Origin: an uncultured Eubacteriales bacterium
Lineage (GTDB): Bacteria; Bacillota; Clostridia; Christensenellales; Aristaeellaceae
Length of the DNA: 54,802 nt
NCBI GenBank assembly: GCA_902778055.1
Contig: CACYWL010000016.1
Location: forward strand, 1 to 54,802
Reading direction: 5' to 3'
In this document: one piece after another, positions 1 through 8,013 of the stretch
Layout of the letters: each line of letters opens with the position of its first letter
Numbering within the stretch: position 1 is the stretch's first letter
Position numbers and translations under genes: made by a program
The notes under the pieces: generated by a model
The model's input: only the letters and a program-made list of their open reading frames with translations
Databases searched by the model: none
Told to the model about the DNA's origin: nothing

Positions 1-120
1 CGGATGAACCTGCCGGGCACGACGGTCAACAACTGGCTCTGGCGGATGAAGCCCGGCGCGCTGACCCCCGAGGTTGAGGAGAAGCTGCGCCGCTGGAACC
101 GGGAGAGCTCCCGGAGCTGA
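1..120 (+). CDS. malQ: 4-alpha-glucanotransferase, C-terminal end (partial)
   Basis: The first 39 codons read open from the window edge to a TGA at 118-120. The sequence RMNLPGTTVNNWLWRM resembles the conserved C-terminal segment of amylomaltase/disproportionating enzyme (GH77), where an R-x-N-x-PGT-x(4)-NW-x-WR motif lies close to the end of the protein. The enzyme transfers 4-alpha-glucan segments between maltodextrins in the cytoplasm. The next gene on the same strand, 56 bp on, is glycogen phosphorylase, the usual operon partner, and this supports the call. Only the tail is visible, so integrity of the rest of the gene cannot be judged. Confidence 0.7.
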   Translation, partial: RMNLPGTTVNNWLWRMKPGALTPEVEEKLRRWNRESSRS

Positions 121-175
121 CCCCACAAACAGGACGCGCCCCGCGGCGGGCGCGGGATAAAAGGAGACGAATAGG

Positions 176-2556
176 ATGAACGCTAAGCAACTGATTCAGG
201 CCACCGAAACCCTGCTGCTTACCCAGGCCCACAAGACCCTGCCGGAGGCCACCGCGGCGGAGCTGCACAACGCGCTTTCCGCCGCGGCCATGGAAGCCCT
301 GGCCCCGGTCTGGGCGGAGAAGGAGGCGGAGCGCTTCCCGAAGCGCCGGAGCGCTTCCCGAAGCGCCAGGCCTTCTATCTGTCCATGGAGTATCTGGTGG
401 GCCGGCTGATCTACAACAATCTGTACTGCATGGGTCTGCTGGAGGACGCGAAGCGCCTGCTTGCGGAAAAGGGCGCGGATCCGGCGATTCTGGAGGACAT
501 TGAGGACGACGCCTTCGGCAACGGCGGGCTCGGCCGGCTGGCCGCCTGCTTCCTGGACAGCGCGGTGACCTGCAATGTGCCGCTGACCGGCTACGGCCTG
601 CGGTTCAAATACGGCCTGTTCAAACAGACCTTTGTCGGCGGCCGGCAGACCGAGGAGCCGGACGACTGGTCCCGCTGGGGCGATCCCTGGTCCATCCGCC
701 GGGCGGAGGAGGCCGTGGTCGTCCGGATGAAGACCGGGGACGTGCTGGCCGTGCCCTATGACATGCCCGTCGTCGGCTACGGGATGAAGAACATCGGAAC
801 CCTGCGCCTCTGGCAGACGGAGAGCCTCCACGAGGTGGATTTCCCCCTGTTCAACGATCAGAAGTATGCCCAGGCCGCCGCGGACAAGAACCGGGCGGAG
901 GACATCGTCAAGTTCCTGTATCCCAACGACACGATGCGGGCGGGAAAGCAGCTGCGCGTGAAGCAGCAGTATGTGCTGGTCTCCGCCTCCATGCAGGATC
1001 TGCTGCGGAAATATGAGCAGCGGCACGGCAGCGATTATTCCCTCTTCCCGGAGGAGGTCGCGGCCCAGCTGAACGACACGCATCCCGTGATGGCGATTCC
1101 GGAGCTGATCCGGCTGCTGGGCCTGCGGGGCGTGGATTTTGAAACCGCCTTCGGCATCGCGCAGCGGACCTTTGCCTATACGAACCATACGGTCATGCAG
1201 GAGGCCCTGGAGAAGTGGGATCTGGGCCTGCTGAACTCCGTCTGCCCGGACATCGTGGTCATCATGAAGCAGATCGACCGCCGTTTCCGGGACGAGATGA
1301 AAGCCCTGGGCAAAGAGGTGCTGCCCGACCGGTGCATCATCGAAGGCCGCCGGGTGCACATGGCCCAGCTGGCCGTCTACGCGACCCACGCGACCAACGG
1401 CGTGGCCGAGCTGCATTCTCAGATCCTGAAGGACGATGTCTTTGCGAAGTGGTATGAGATCTATCCCGACCGCTTCCAGAACAAGACCAACGGCATCACC
1501 CAGCGCCGCTGGCTGGGCCTGTGCAATCCGGAGCTGTGCCGGCTGATCGAAAGCCGGATCGGCGGCGGCTTTGAGACCGACCTGGAGCGGCTGAAGCGGC
1601 TGATTCCGGAGATCGACGACAGCCTCTGCCGGGATTTCATCGCCGTGAAGCGCATGAAAAAGGAGCAGCTGGCGGCGGAAATCGAAAAGCGGGAGGGCGT
1701 CGTCCTCTCTCCGGACATGGTCTTTGACGTGCAGGTCAAGCGCCTGCACGAATACAAGCGGCAGTTCATGAACGCCCTGTCCCTGCTGGCCATTTACTTT
1801 GGCCTGAAGGAGGGCCGCCTGAAGGATCTGCCGCCCGTGGCCTTTATCTTCGGCGCGAAGGCCGCCCCCGGCTACCGGCGCGCGAAGGCCGTGATCTACT
1901 GGATCAACAAAATCGCGGAGATGGTGAACAGCGATCCCGAAACCGCCGGGCGGATGAAGGTCGTCTTCGTGCAGAACTACAACTGCTCCTGGGCGGAGAA
2001 GATCATTCCCGCGGCGGACATCTCCGAGCAGATCTCCCCTGCCGGCACCGAGGCCTCCGGCACGGGCAACATGAAGCTGATGCTCAACGGCGCCGTGACC
2101 CTGGGCACCTTCGACGGCGCGAACGTGGAGATCACGGAGGAGGCCGGCCGGGAGAACGAGTACATCTTCGGCGCGACGGTGGAGGAGCTGAACGCCCTGA
2201 AGGCCGACTATGATCCGAAGGCGATCTACGAGGCGAATCCGGCGATTCGCCGGGCCCTGGACACACTGGACGACGGCACCTTCCCGGAGCTGGAGGGCTT
2301 TGCCCCCGGCGCGGAGGGAACGCTGGCCGAGCTGAAGACCTCGATTCTGGAGGGCGCCAGCTGGCATACCCCCGACCATTACTTCGTCCTGCAGGATTTC
2401 CCCTCCTATCTCAAGGCGAAGCTGCAGGCCATCACGGACGCCGGAAATCATCCGGAGGCCTTTGCCCGGAAGTGCCTGATGAATGTCGCCTCCTCCGGCA
2501 AGTTCTCCTCCGACCGGACCATCCGGCAGTACGCGAAGGAAATCTGGAACGTCTGA
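176..2556 (+). pseudogene. glgP: Glycogen/maltodextrin phosphorylase, frameshifted by a 20-bp tandem duplication
   Basis: The gene starts at ATG 176 behind AAGGAG. The first frame (176-409) gives a normal N-terminus and then runs out of frame. The rest (from about 368, ending at the TGA of 2556) is a full phosphorylase: GNGGLGRLAACFLDS, QLNDTHP, VKRLHEYKRQ and the PLP-binding segment EASGTGNMKLMLNGAVTLG, whose lysine carries the cofactor. The two frames are separated by an exact 20-bp repeat (328-347 and 348-367). Deleting one copy joins them as A-E-R-F-P-K-R-Q-A-F-Y-L-S-M-E, the expected family sequence. GlgP releases glucose-1-phosphate from alpha-1,4-glucans. As written, full-length enzyme would not be made. 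An internal ATG at 385 would give a protein lacking the N-terminal region, probably inactive. It could be a real mutation, a reversible slippage allele or an assembly error. Confidence 0.93.
328..367 (+). repeat. 20-bp perfect tandem duplication inside glgP
   Basis: GGAGCGCTTCCCGAAGCGCC occurs twice without a gap (328-347, 348-367). Twenty is not a multiple of three, so the second copy shifts the glgP frame. The unit contains a short inverted element (GCGCTTC...GAAGCGC) that could form a small hairpin and favour slippage during replication. Confidence 0.97.
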
Positions 2557-2647
2557 GGCCCGCCGGGGGAAAACCTCCCCGGAAGGAATCAGGGCTCCGG
2601 CGCCGGGCGCCGCGAAGGGCGTCCGGCATGCAAAGAAGATTCAGACC

Positions 2648-2686
2648 GTAAAAAGCTCCCCGCAGGGTTCTCCTGCGGGGAGCTTG
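2648..2686 (-). terminator. Intrinsic terminator between convergent glgP and the GH120 gene
   Basis: There is a perfect 14-bp stem (2653-2666 with 2672-2685) and a 5-nt loop. On the minus strand the stem is followed by five T residues, so it should end the xylosidase transcript. On the plus strand the following sequence is only moderately T-rich, so it may also weakly terminate glgP. Confidence 0.85.
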
Positions 2687-2701
2687 CTGTTTGGCCTGTT
2701 C

Positions 2702-4690
2702 TTACCAGACGGTCTTCTCTCCGTCCATCTCCGCGAAGGGGCCGGGCATGGCCGACGTCCCCCGGTGATCTCCGAGATAGTCCGTGTCCAGCGTGATGGC
2801 CGTGCCGTCCGGATTCTCGAAGCGCTGCTCCGGCTCGAAGGCCTTGCCGAGGGTTTCGGTGGTGATGATGCCCGCGCGGAAGTCCTTCAGCAGGTCATAC
2901 ACATTGGTCTTCAGCACCCAGCGTCCGTCCCGCTCCTCGAGGCGGATCTCCGGCTTTTCCTCCGAGACGAAGCCGGTGTGCTCATGCCGGCCGGCCTCCG
3001 CGCCTCCGAAGTAGGCGTTCCCGCCGACCCAGGCGGGCAGGTGCCCGAAGTGATAGGTTCCGAGGCCGCCCATATCGGGGCCGGGCTCGTCCAGCTTGAA
3101 GGGCGCGACCCATTCCTCATAGCTGGGGAAGATGTCGAAGGCCTTCGTGCCGACCTTTTCGCACTCATGGGCGTCGTTTCCCCAGTCCGGATGCTCGATC
3201 GGATAGTGCTGAATCATGATGTTGTTGTATACCCGGTCGTCCCCGTGGAGGATGGTCATGAAGCCGGCGACCTCGGTCCGGTGGCGGATGTGATAGGGCG
3301 TATAGCGGGGCTCCCGCTGGCCGTTGACGATGCTGTCCACGCCGGAGTTGATCAGCGTGAAGGCGCCGAGCATCAGGTTATGCACGGCGGCAATGCCCTC
3401 GCTGGGGATCGTGATGGACACCTTCGACAGCATGATGTTGTTGTCGATCAGGGTCGGGCCGTGGCCCACCTCGATGAACACATCCGTCGAGAACATCGCG
3501 CCCTGGGCCTGGGGGGTGCCTTCCTGCCGCATGTTGTCATGGAACAGGTTCCGGCTCACCCGGGCGCCCTGGGCCTCCCAGTCCAGCCAGACGCCCTGGA
3601 TGCAGTGATGGATGTGGTTGCGCCGGATCGTCACGTCGATGGCGGCGTGCAGCTTGATGCCGGCTGTCTCCGCGCCGCCCAGCTGCGCCGTGTTGGACAC
3701 GTCGTGGATGTGGCAGTCCTCAATCGTGGAGAAGACCGCGCCCATCCGGCCGACGATGCCGGTCTGGCCGCAGTGGTGCACATGGCAGCGGCGGACCAGA
3801 TGGCTGCCCACCTTCTCCTTCAGCCAGCCGTGATACTGGCCGCGGCAGACCGCGTCCCGCTCCATCTGGGTCGGGCTCTTGACATGCTTCGTGAAGAAGT
3901 ACATGTCGTTTTCCGGATCCCGGTACTTGCCCAGGGAGATGCCGCAGCAGCGGCTGTTGCAGATCTCGCAGTCCTCGATGATCCAGCCCCGGCTCCAGTG
4001 GGGGCCCATCAGGCCGTCCTGATACGCGGCGGGAGGCGCCCAGGTCGTGGCCGCCTTGTCCATCTTGAAGCCCTGCACCGTGATGTATCCGATCCCGTTC
4101 TCCGAGGGCATGAACACATTCCGGCGCACGGCGATTTCCACGTTCTCCGCGTTGGGATCCAGGTCATGGAAGTTGGCGTACAGCACGGTCTCGTCCCCGT
4201 CCTGCTCCGTGTACCACTTCCAGGTGGATTCCTCCTTATTCCAGGCGGCGGGATCCGGCTCCGCCTTCACGCACTCCTCCAGCGTCACGGTTTCGTACAT
4301 CATCAGGTCGTTGATGAAAACCGCGCCGGTATGCCGGACCATGGGCGCGAAGTACCAGTCGCCCCCGACCATCTCGGTATAGGGGTTCCAGCTGCCGAAG
4401 AGGCTGTTCTTCACCCGGGCGGTCCAGACGCCGTCCGGCCGCTTCGTCCATCCCTTCAGCTCCTCGGCGCCGGTGATCCTCGCCCCGCCGGGAACCTCGC
4501 TCCGGTAGACGATGCGGTTCTCCTCCGTGCCGGCAAACTTCGGACAGACATATTCCCGGTAGATGCCGGGCGCAACGATTACCTCATCGCCGGGCCGGGC
4601 GATCCGGGCCGCGTCGTTCACCTGCCGGAAGGGTCTTTCCCGACTTCCGTCCCCGTCCCGTTCCGCAGCCGCGTTCACATAGTACACCAT
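2702..4690 (-). CDS. GH120 family beta-xylosidase (right-handed beta-helix)
   Basis: This 662-residue protein has no signal peptide and is probably cytoplasmic. It starts at ATG 4690, about 10 nt after AGGAGG. The N-terminus (YYVNAAAERDGDGSRERPF, then PGDEVIVAPGIYREYV) is typical of DUF1565/parallel beta-helix proteins. The middle strongly resembles Thermoanaerobacterium XylC: TWAPP, GPHWSRGWIIED, GIKLHAAIDV, GVWLDWEAQGARVSRNLF and VFIEVGHG. By alignment from memory with XylC, Asp370 (in LDWEAQ) is the nucleophile and Glu407 (in FIEVGHG) the acid/base. They are 37 residues apart here and 23 in XylC, because of an insertion at about 389-402. The enzyme would release xylose from xylo-oligosaccharides. 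It lies 39 bp downstream of the GGDEF/EAL gene on the same strand and probably shares its transcript. Confidence 0.9.
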   Translation of the reverse strand: MVYYVNAAAERDGDGSRERPFRQVNDAARIARPGDEVIVAPGIYREYVCPKFAGTEENRIVYRSEVPGGARITGAEELKGWTKRPDGVWTARVKNSLFGSWNPYTEMVGGDWYFAPMVRHTGAVFINDLMMYETVTLEECVKAEPDPAAWNKEESTWKWYTEQDGDETVLYANFHDLDPNAENVEIAVRRNVFMPSENGIGYITVQGFKMDKAATTWAPPAAYQDGLMGPHWSRGWIIEDCEICNSRCCGISLGKYRDPENDMYFFTKHVKSPTQMERDAVCRGQYHGWLKEKVGSHLVRRCHVHHCGQTGIVGRMGAVFSTIEDCHIHDVSNTAQLGGAETAGIKLHAAIDVTIRRNHIHHCIQGVWLDWEAQGARVSRNLFHDNMRQEGTPQAQGAMFSTDVFIEVGHGPTLIDNNIMLSKVSITIPSEGIAAVHNLMLGAFTLINSGVDSIVNGQREPRYTPYHIRHRTEVAGFMTILHGDDRVYNNIMIQHYPIEHPDWGNDAHECEKVGTKAFDIFPSYEEWVAPFKLDEPGPDMGGLGTYHFGHLPAWVGGNAYFGGAEAGRHEHTGFVSEEKPEIRLEERDGRWVLKTNVYDLLKDFRAGIITTETLGKAFEPEQRFENPDGTAITLDTDYLGDHRGTSAMPGPFAEMDGEKTVW

Positions 4691-4729
4691 GGCGTTTCGT
4701 TCCTCCTGTCTCTGTTTTCTGTATAGTGA

Positions 4730-7555
4730 TTATTCCTGGGTTTCGGTTTTGACCGCGTCCGTGTATTTTTCACGGAACGCCTCCGGCGTCATCGGCCGGT
4801 CGTAGTAGTAGCCCTGAACCAGAATCTTCCCGAAGGAGCGAAGCTCCTCCTCCATCCGCCAATCCTCGACGCCCTCGAAGCAGATATCCATCCTCCGCTC
4901 CGCGGCCGCGTCACACAGCACCTTCGCGTACAGCCGGTTGTTCGGGTTTTCGTACATCTCCCGGGTGAAGACATGATCCAGCTTGACCTCGTCCACCTCC
5001 AGATGCAGCAGCAGATGAATCGTCGAGAATCCGGTGCCCATGTCATCCAAGGCCACGCGGAATCCACGGCTCCTCAGCTCCTGCACCCGGGCTGCCAGAT
5101 CCCCGAATTCCATCTCCTTGCAGCGCTCCGTCAGCTCCAGCATCAGATTCTCCCGCGGGAAGCGCTCCTCCTCGAGAATCCGGCTCACCTGGTCGACAAA
5201 GCCCTCCTCATAGAGCTGCAGGGCGGTGATGTTGACATTGATCCGGAATCCCGGCAGGCGCTCCCGCATGCCTCCGGCCCAGCGCACCGCCCTCCGGAGG
5301 ATGTCATAGCCCAGTGCGCTGTAGGCCGGGTCGTTCTCCAGGAAGCCGATGAACCGTCCCGGCGGGATCTCCCCGTATTCCGGGGATTTCCAGCGCAGCA
5401 GCGCCTCCGCGCCGGTCAGCCGGCCGCTTTCCAGATCCAGAATCGGCTGATAGCGCAGCTCGAAATACTTCCGCTCGGAGAGGCAGTCCCGATGGATGGC
5501 CGTCAGCAGCTTCATCTCTTCCTCGTCAAAGCTGCCCTCCTGTCCGCGGAAGAAGACCAGCTCATCATGCCGCTCGTACCGGGAGGTCTCCAGCGCGTAG
5601 AGCAGGGCGCTCCGCACCCGCTCCTTGTCCTGCAGCCCCGCCTCCGGCAGCTGCACCGCGCCGGCGCACATGGACACGGGCACGACCGCCTCGCCGGCGA
5701 CCACCCCGCTCACGCACTGGCTGCGCAGCCTGCGGTACATCTCTGCCGCGGCCTTCTCCCCCGCGCCCGGCAGCACGAAGCCAAACTCTCCGAGGCCTCC
5801 GCTGTAGACCGTGCCCGCCTCCCCGGCGGCCTTCAGGAAAATGTCCGCCAGCCGCTTGCAGAGCGTCTGCTCGGCATCCACGCCGTAAAGCATGCGCACC
5901 CGGGTCAGGTTGTTCAGATCCAGCCGGATCAGGATCGCTTTCTCCTCCTTCCGGATCAGCTCCCCGACCCGATCGTACAGGACGTCGAAGTTTTCCAGGC
6001 CGGTCAGCGCGTCCCGCGTTTCCGGCTCGCCGTGGTTGACGATATAGCCGGAGAAAATATCCGGCTCGCCGTTGCGCCCGCGGTAGATGCCTCCCCTGCA
6101 GCTCACCTGAACATAGTTTCCGCTCCGGTCCGTAACCCGGTATTTGCAGTAGTGATACTGCTTTTTCCCGGTCATGGCGGCGGTGATGTCCTCCCGGTAA
6201 ATCGCCCGGTCCTCCGGATGCACCTTCTCCATCCAGATCTCGCCGAAGTTCGGATAGAATTCCCGGTCCAGCCCGAAGGTCTCCAGCATCGCGGGAGAAA
6301 TCCGGGTCACGTGGGTTTCCATGTTTTCAATGTAGGGATAGAAGTGCTCGCTGGCCAGGCACATGGCGTCGAAAACCTGATCCGTCAGCCCGATCAGGTT
6401 CAGGTGGGTTCCGCCGTGGGTCACATCCAGGGCGATGTTTCCCTTCTGCTCGGTCCGGTTGCGGAACATCATATAATCCGAGACCCGCAGCACGTCGTGC
6501 AGGTTTTTGTACTGGGGCCCGGACACCGCGTAGCCCATGGCCAGCATGGGGGCAAAGCCCAGCTTTTCGGCGTCCTGGCTGCAGACGGCCCGGGCTTTCT
6601 TCATCTCCCGCAGCACGGTCTGCTCGTCCGTGTCCACGTACACCGCCAGGAACTCGTCTCCGCCCATCCGGTAAACGTGCTTCGCGCTTTGCAGGTTGAT
6701 CACCAGGTTGACGGCCATCCGGGAGATGTACTCATCCCCCTTCATGTGTCCGTAGGTCCCGTTGATGGATTTCAGATTGTTGATATCCGCGAAGAGGAAA
6801 ATGTATTTCCGCTCCGGATTCTCCCGGAACTGCTGATCGTATTCCGCCAGGTCCCTCGTATAGTCCATCCGGCTTTCCACGCCGCTCAGCGCGTCCGAAA
6901 TGGATTTCCGCTCCAGCACGGCCCGCGGATTCTCGAGCGTGAAGAAGAAGCCCAGGGTCACAATCGTCAGCGCCCCGCCCGTCAGCCGGAGCTCCGGGCG
7001 GATCAGCTGCATGATTTCCGCGGCCAGCAGGAACATCAGGATCGGCGTCACAAGCAGCCGGACGTTCCGGTTCGCCTTTCCCCAGTGCGAGAAAACCAGA
7101 ATCAGGGCGCCCAGCACCAGGGCGCAGGAAAGCGCCCGACCGGCCAGCATCGCGCTGCCCGTGCAATACCAGGTCTGGCGGCCGATCACGATTTCCATCT
7201 TCAGGAAGGGCAGGCTCAGCAGATACAGGAGGGGCGGCATGAGGGCCGCCTTCCGCATCCCGGGCATTTTTCTCGGATAGAACAGACCCATCGAGCTGAA
7301 GAAGATTTCCTCGGCAAAGAGAATCACCGACAGGCGTCCGATGATATTCAGAACATAGCTCACCGCGTAGGGAACCGGGTGGTTCGCCGTCCAGAAGGTC
7401 AGAGTGCTGGCCAGCGAGCAGACCCCCGCGCAGGTCAGCAAAAAGTGGAAGGCACGGCCGTCCTTCCCCAACCGATATCCCCTGGACACAATCGCCAGAA
7501 AGGCCAGCACGGCCAGACATACGATTTCTTCGCGCAGAATCAGGGCAGAAAACAT
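4730..7555 (-). CDS. Membrane GGDEF-PAS-GGDEF-EAL protein (cyclic-di-GMP signalling)
   Basis: This 941-residue protein starts at ATG 7555, eight nt after AGGAGG. An upstream ATG at 7693 would add 46 unlikely residues. Residues about 5-205 hold five to seven hydrophobic segments. A first GGDEF domain (about 215-370) keeps an intact GGDEF motif at 298-302. A PAS-like sensor follows (about 400-510). A second GGDEF domain (about 515-670) is degenerate, reading GLGEF at 587-591. The C-terminal EAL domain (about 690-925) keeps the metal and substrate residues: E717 in EALLRW, the N in INVNI, E in LELTE, DD in ALDDMGTGFS, K in VKLD and E in FEGVED. It is therefore predicted to degrade cyclic di-GMP, with the first GGDEF able to synthesise it or sense GTP. 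The direction of net activity is inference. The GH120 xylosidase lies directly downstream. Confidence 0.92.
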   Translation of the reverse strand: MFSALILREEIVCLAVLAFLAIVSRGYRLGKDGRAFHFLLTCAGVCSLASTLTFWTANHPVPYAVSYVLNIIGRLSVILFAEEIFFSSMGLFYPRKMPGMRKAALMPPLLYLLSLPFLKMEIVIGRQTWYCTGSAMLAGRALSCALVLGALILVFSHWGKANRNVRLLVTPILMFLLAAEIMQLIRPELRLTGGALTIVTLGFFFTLENPRAVLERKSISDALSGVESRMDYTRDLAEYDQQFRENPERKYIFLFADINNLKSINGTYGHMKGDEYISRMAVNLVINLQSAKHVYRMGGDEFLAVYVDTDEQTVLREMKKARAVCSQDAEKLGFAPMLAMGYAVSGPQYKNLHDVLRVSDYMMFRNRTEQKGNIALDVTHGGTHLNLIGLTDQVFDAMCLASEHFYPYIENMETHVTRISPAMLETFGLDREFYPNFGEIWMEKVHPEDRAIYREDITAAMTGKKQYHYCKYRVTDRSGNYVQVSCRGGIYRGRNGEPDIFSGYIVNHGEPETRDALTGLENFDVLYDRVGELIRKEEKAILIRLDLNNLTRVRMLYGVDAEQTLCKRLADIFLKAAGEAGTVYSGGLGEFGFVLPGAGEKAAAEMYRRLRSQCVSGVVAGEAVVPVSMCAGAVQLPEAGLQDKERVRSALLYALETSRYERHDELVFFRGQEGSFDEEEMKLLTAIHRDCLSERKYFELRYQPILDLESGRLTGAEALLRWKSPEYGEIPPGRFIGFLENDPAYSALGYDILRRAVRWAGGMRERLPGFRINVNITALQLYEEGFVDQVSRILEEERFPRENLMLELTERCKEMEFGDLAARVQELRSRGFRVALDDMGTGFSTIHLLLHLEVDEVKLDHVFTREMYENPNNRLYAKVLCDAAAERRMDICFEGVEDWRMEEELRSFGKILVQGYYYDRPMTPEAFREKYTDAVKTETQE

Positions 7556-7664
7556 ACTTCTGCCTCCTTTTTCTTGATCATCGGACACGCGGTTCTTCGG
7601 CCGGCTTTTCCGGTCGCCCGCCGCGGCGCCGGGCTGTTGTGCATGACTTCTTGCTCTGCATGCT

Positions 7665-7693
7665 ATCTTACCATGAATGTCCGGTTCGGGCAA
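7665..7693 (-). promoter_or_regulatory. Candidate sigma-A promoter of the GGDEF/EAL gene
   Basis: On the minus strand TTGCCC is followed after 17 nt by TAAGAT, about 110 nt upstream of the ATG at 7555. The fit is partial, so this is a proposal. Confidence 0.35.
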
Positions 7694-7796
7694 GCTCTGT
7701 CCGGAGCATTTTCAAATCAAAAATAACGCCCGTTATTTTCTGCGGATCCGGCCTTTTCGGCCGGGCCGCGGCTTCCTGCGTTTCTGCAAAATGCTG

Positions 7797-7825
7797 TTGC
7801 AAAGCGGATGGTTTCCTGATAAAGT
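7797..7825 (+). promoter_or_regulatory. Candidate promoter of an intergenic small RNA
   Basis: TTGCAA (7797-7802), 17 nt, then TAAAGT (7820-7825) on the plus strand. A start about 7 nt downstream would put the RNA 5' end at the first base of the long stem beginning at 7831. Confidence 0.35.
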
Positions 7826-7830
7826 TTTCC

Positions 7831-7999
7831 CGGTGTTGACCGGCACTTTAGGCAGGTATCCATAAAACAGTATTAGCCAACGACAGAGCAAAAAGGCATC
7901 TGCGTACTGGATTGGTCAACACTGAAAAAACGCATCTACACCCTATAAATGCAATGACCGCAAGCAAGAATGTTCAGAACTTGCTTGCGGTCTGTTTTT
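7831..7999 (+). ncRNA. Candidate structured small RNA, family not recognised
   Basis: There is no credible ORF here. An 11-bp stem (7831-7841 with 7914-7924, one G-U pair) encloses further pairings, including CAGTA/TACTG and GCC/GGC, so the first 94 nt form a long imperfect hairpin. It is followed by a strong plus-strand terminator with a run of six T. The flanking genes are both on the minus strand, so neither needs a plus-strand terminator. This argues for a separate plus-strand transcript of about 168 nt. I could not match it to a known family. An alternative is a small palindromic element, but no target-site duplication was seen. Confidence 0.4.
7956..7999 (+). terminator. Strong intrinsic terminator, plus strand
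   Basis: A 13-bp perfect stem, GACCGCAAGCAAG (7956-7968) with its complement (7980-7992), is followed by GTTTTTT. On the minus strand the trailing sequence is only ATTGCATTTA, so it would work less well for the surface-protein gene ending at 8014. Confidence 0.85.
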
Positions 8000-8013
8000 T
8001 GTCTTTGTGGCTT

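Noticed and set aside
196..2451. A 751-codon open frame on the minus strand opposite glgP
   Set aside because: It is a shadow of the GC-rich glgP codons. The translation is low-complexity, has no recognisable domain and no RBS, while the plus strand encodes a clear phosphorylase.
4973..7726. A 917-codon plus-strand frame opposite the GGDEF/EAL gene
   Set aside because: It is antisense to a complete multidomain protein and rich in His, Gln and Arg as expected of a reversed GC-rich frame.
7639..7865. Short overlapping plus-strand frames of 60-66 codons before the candidate RNA
   Set aside because: They have no RBS or similarity and cross the proposed promoter. Structure and the terminator point to RNA and not protein.
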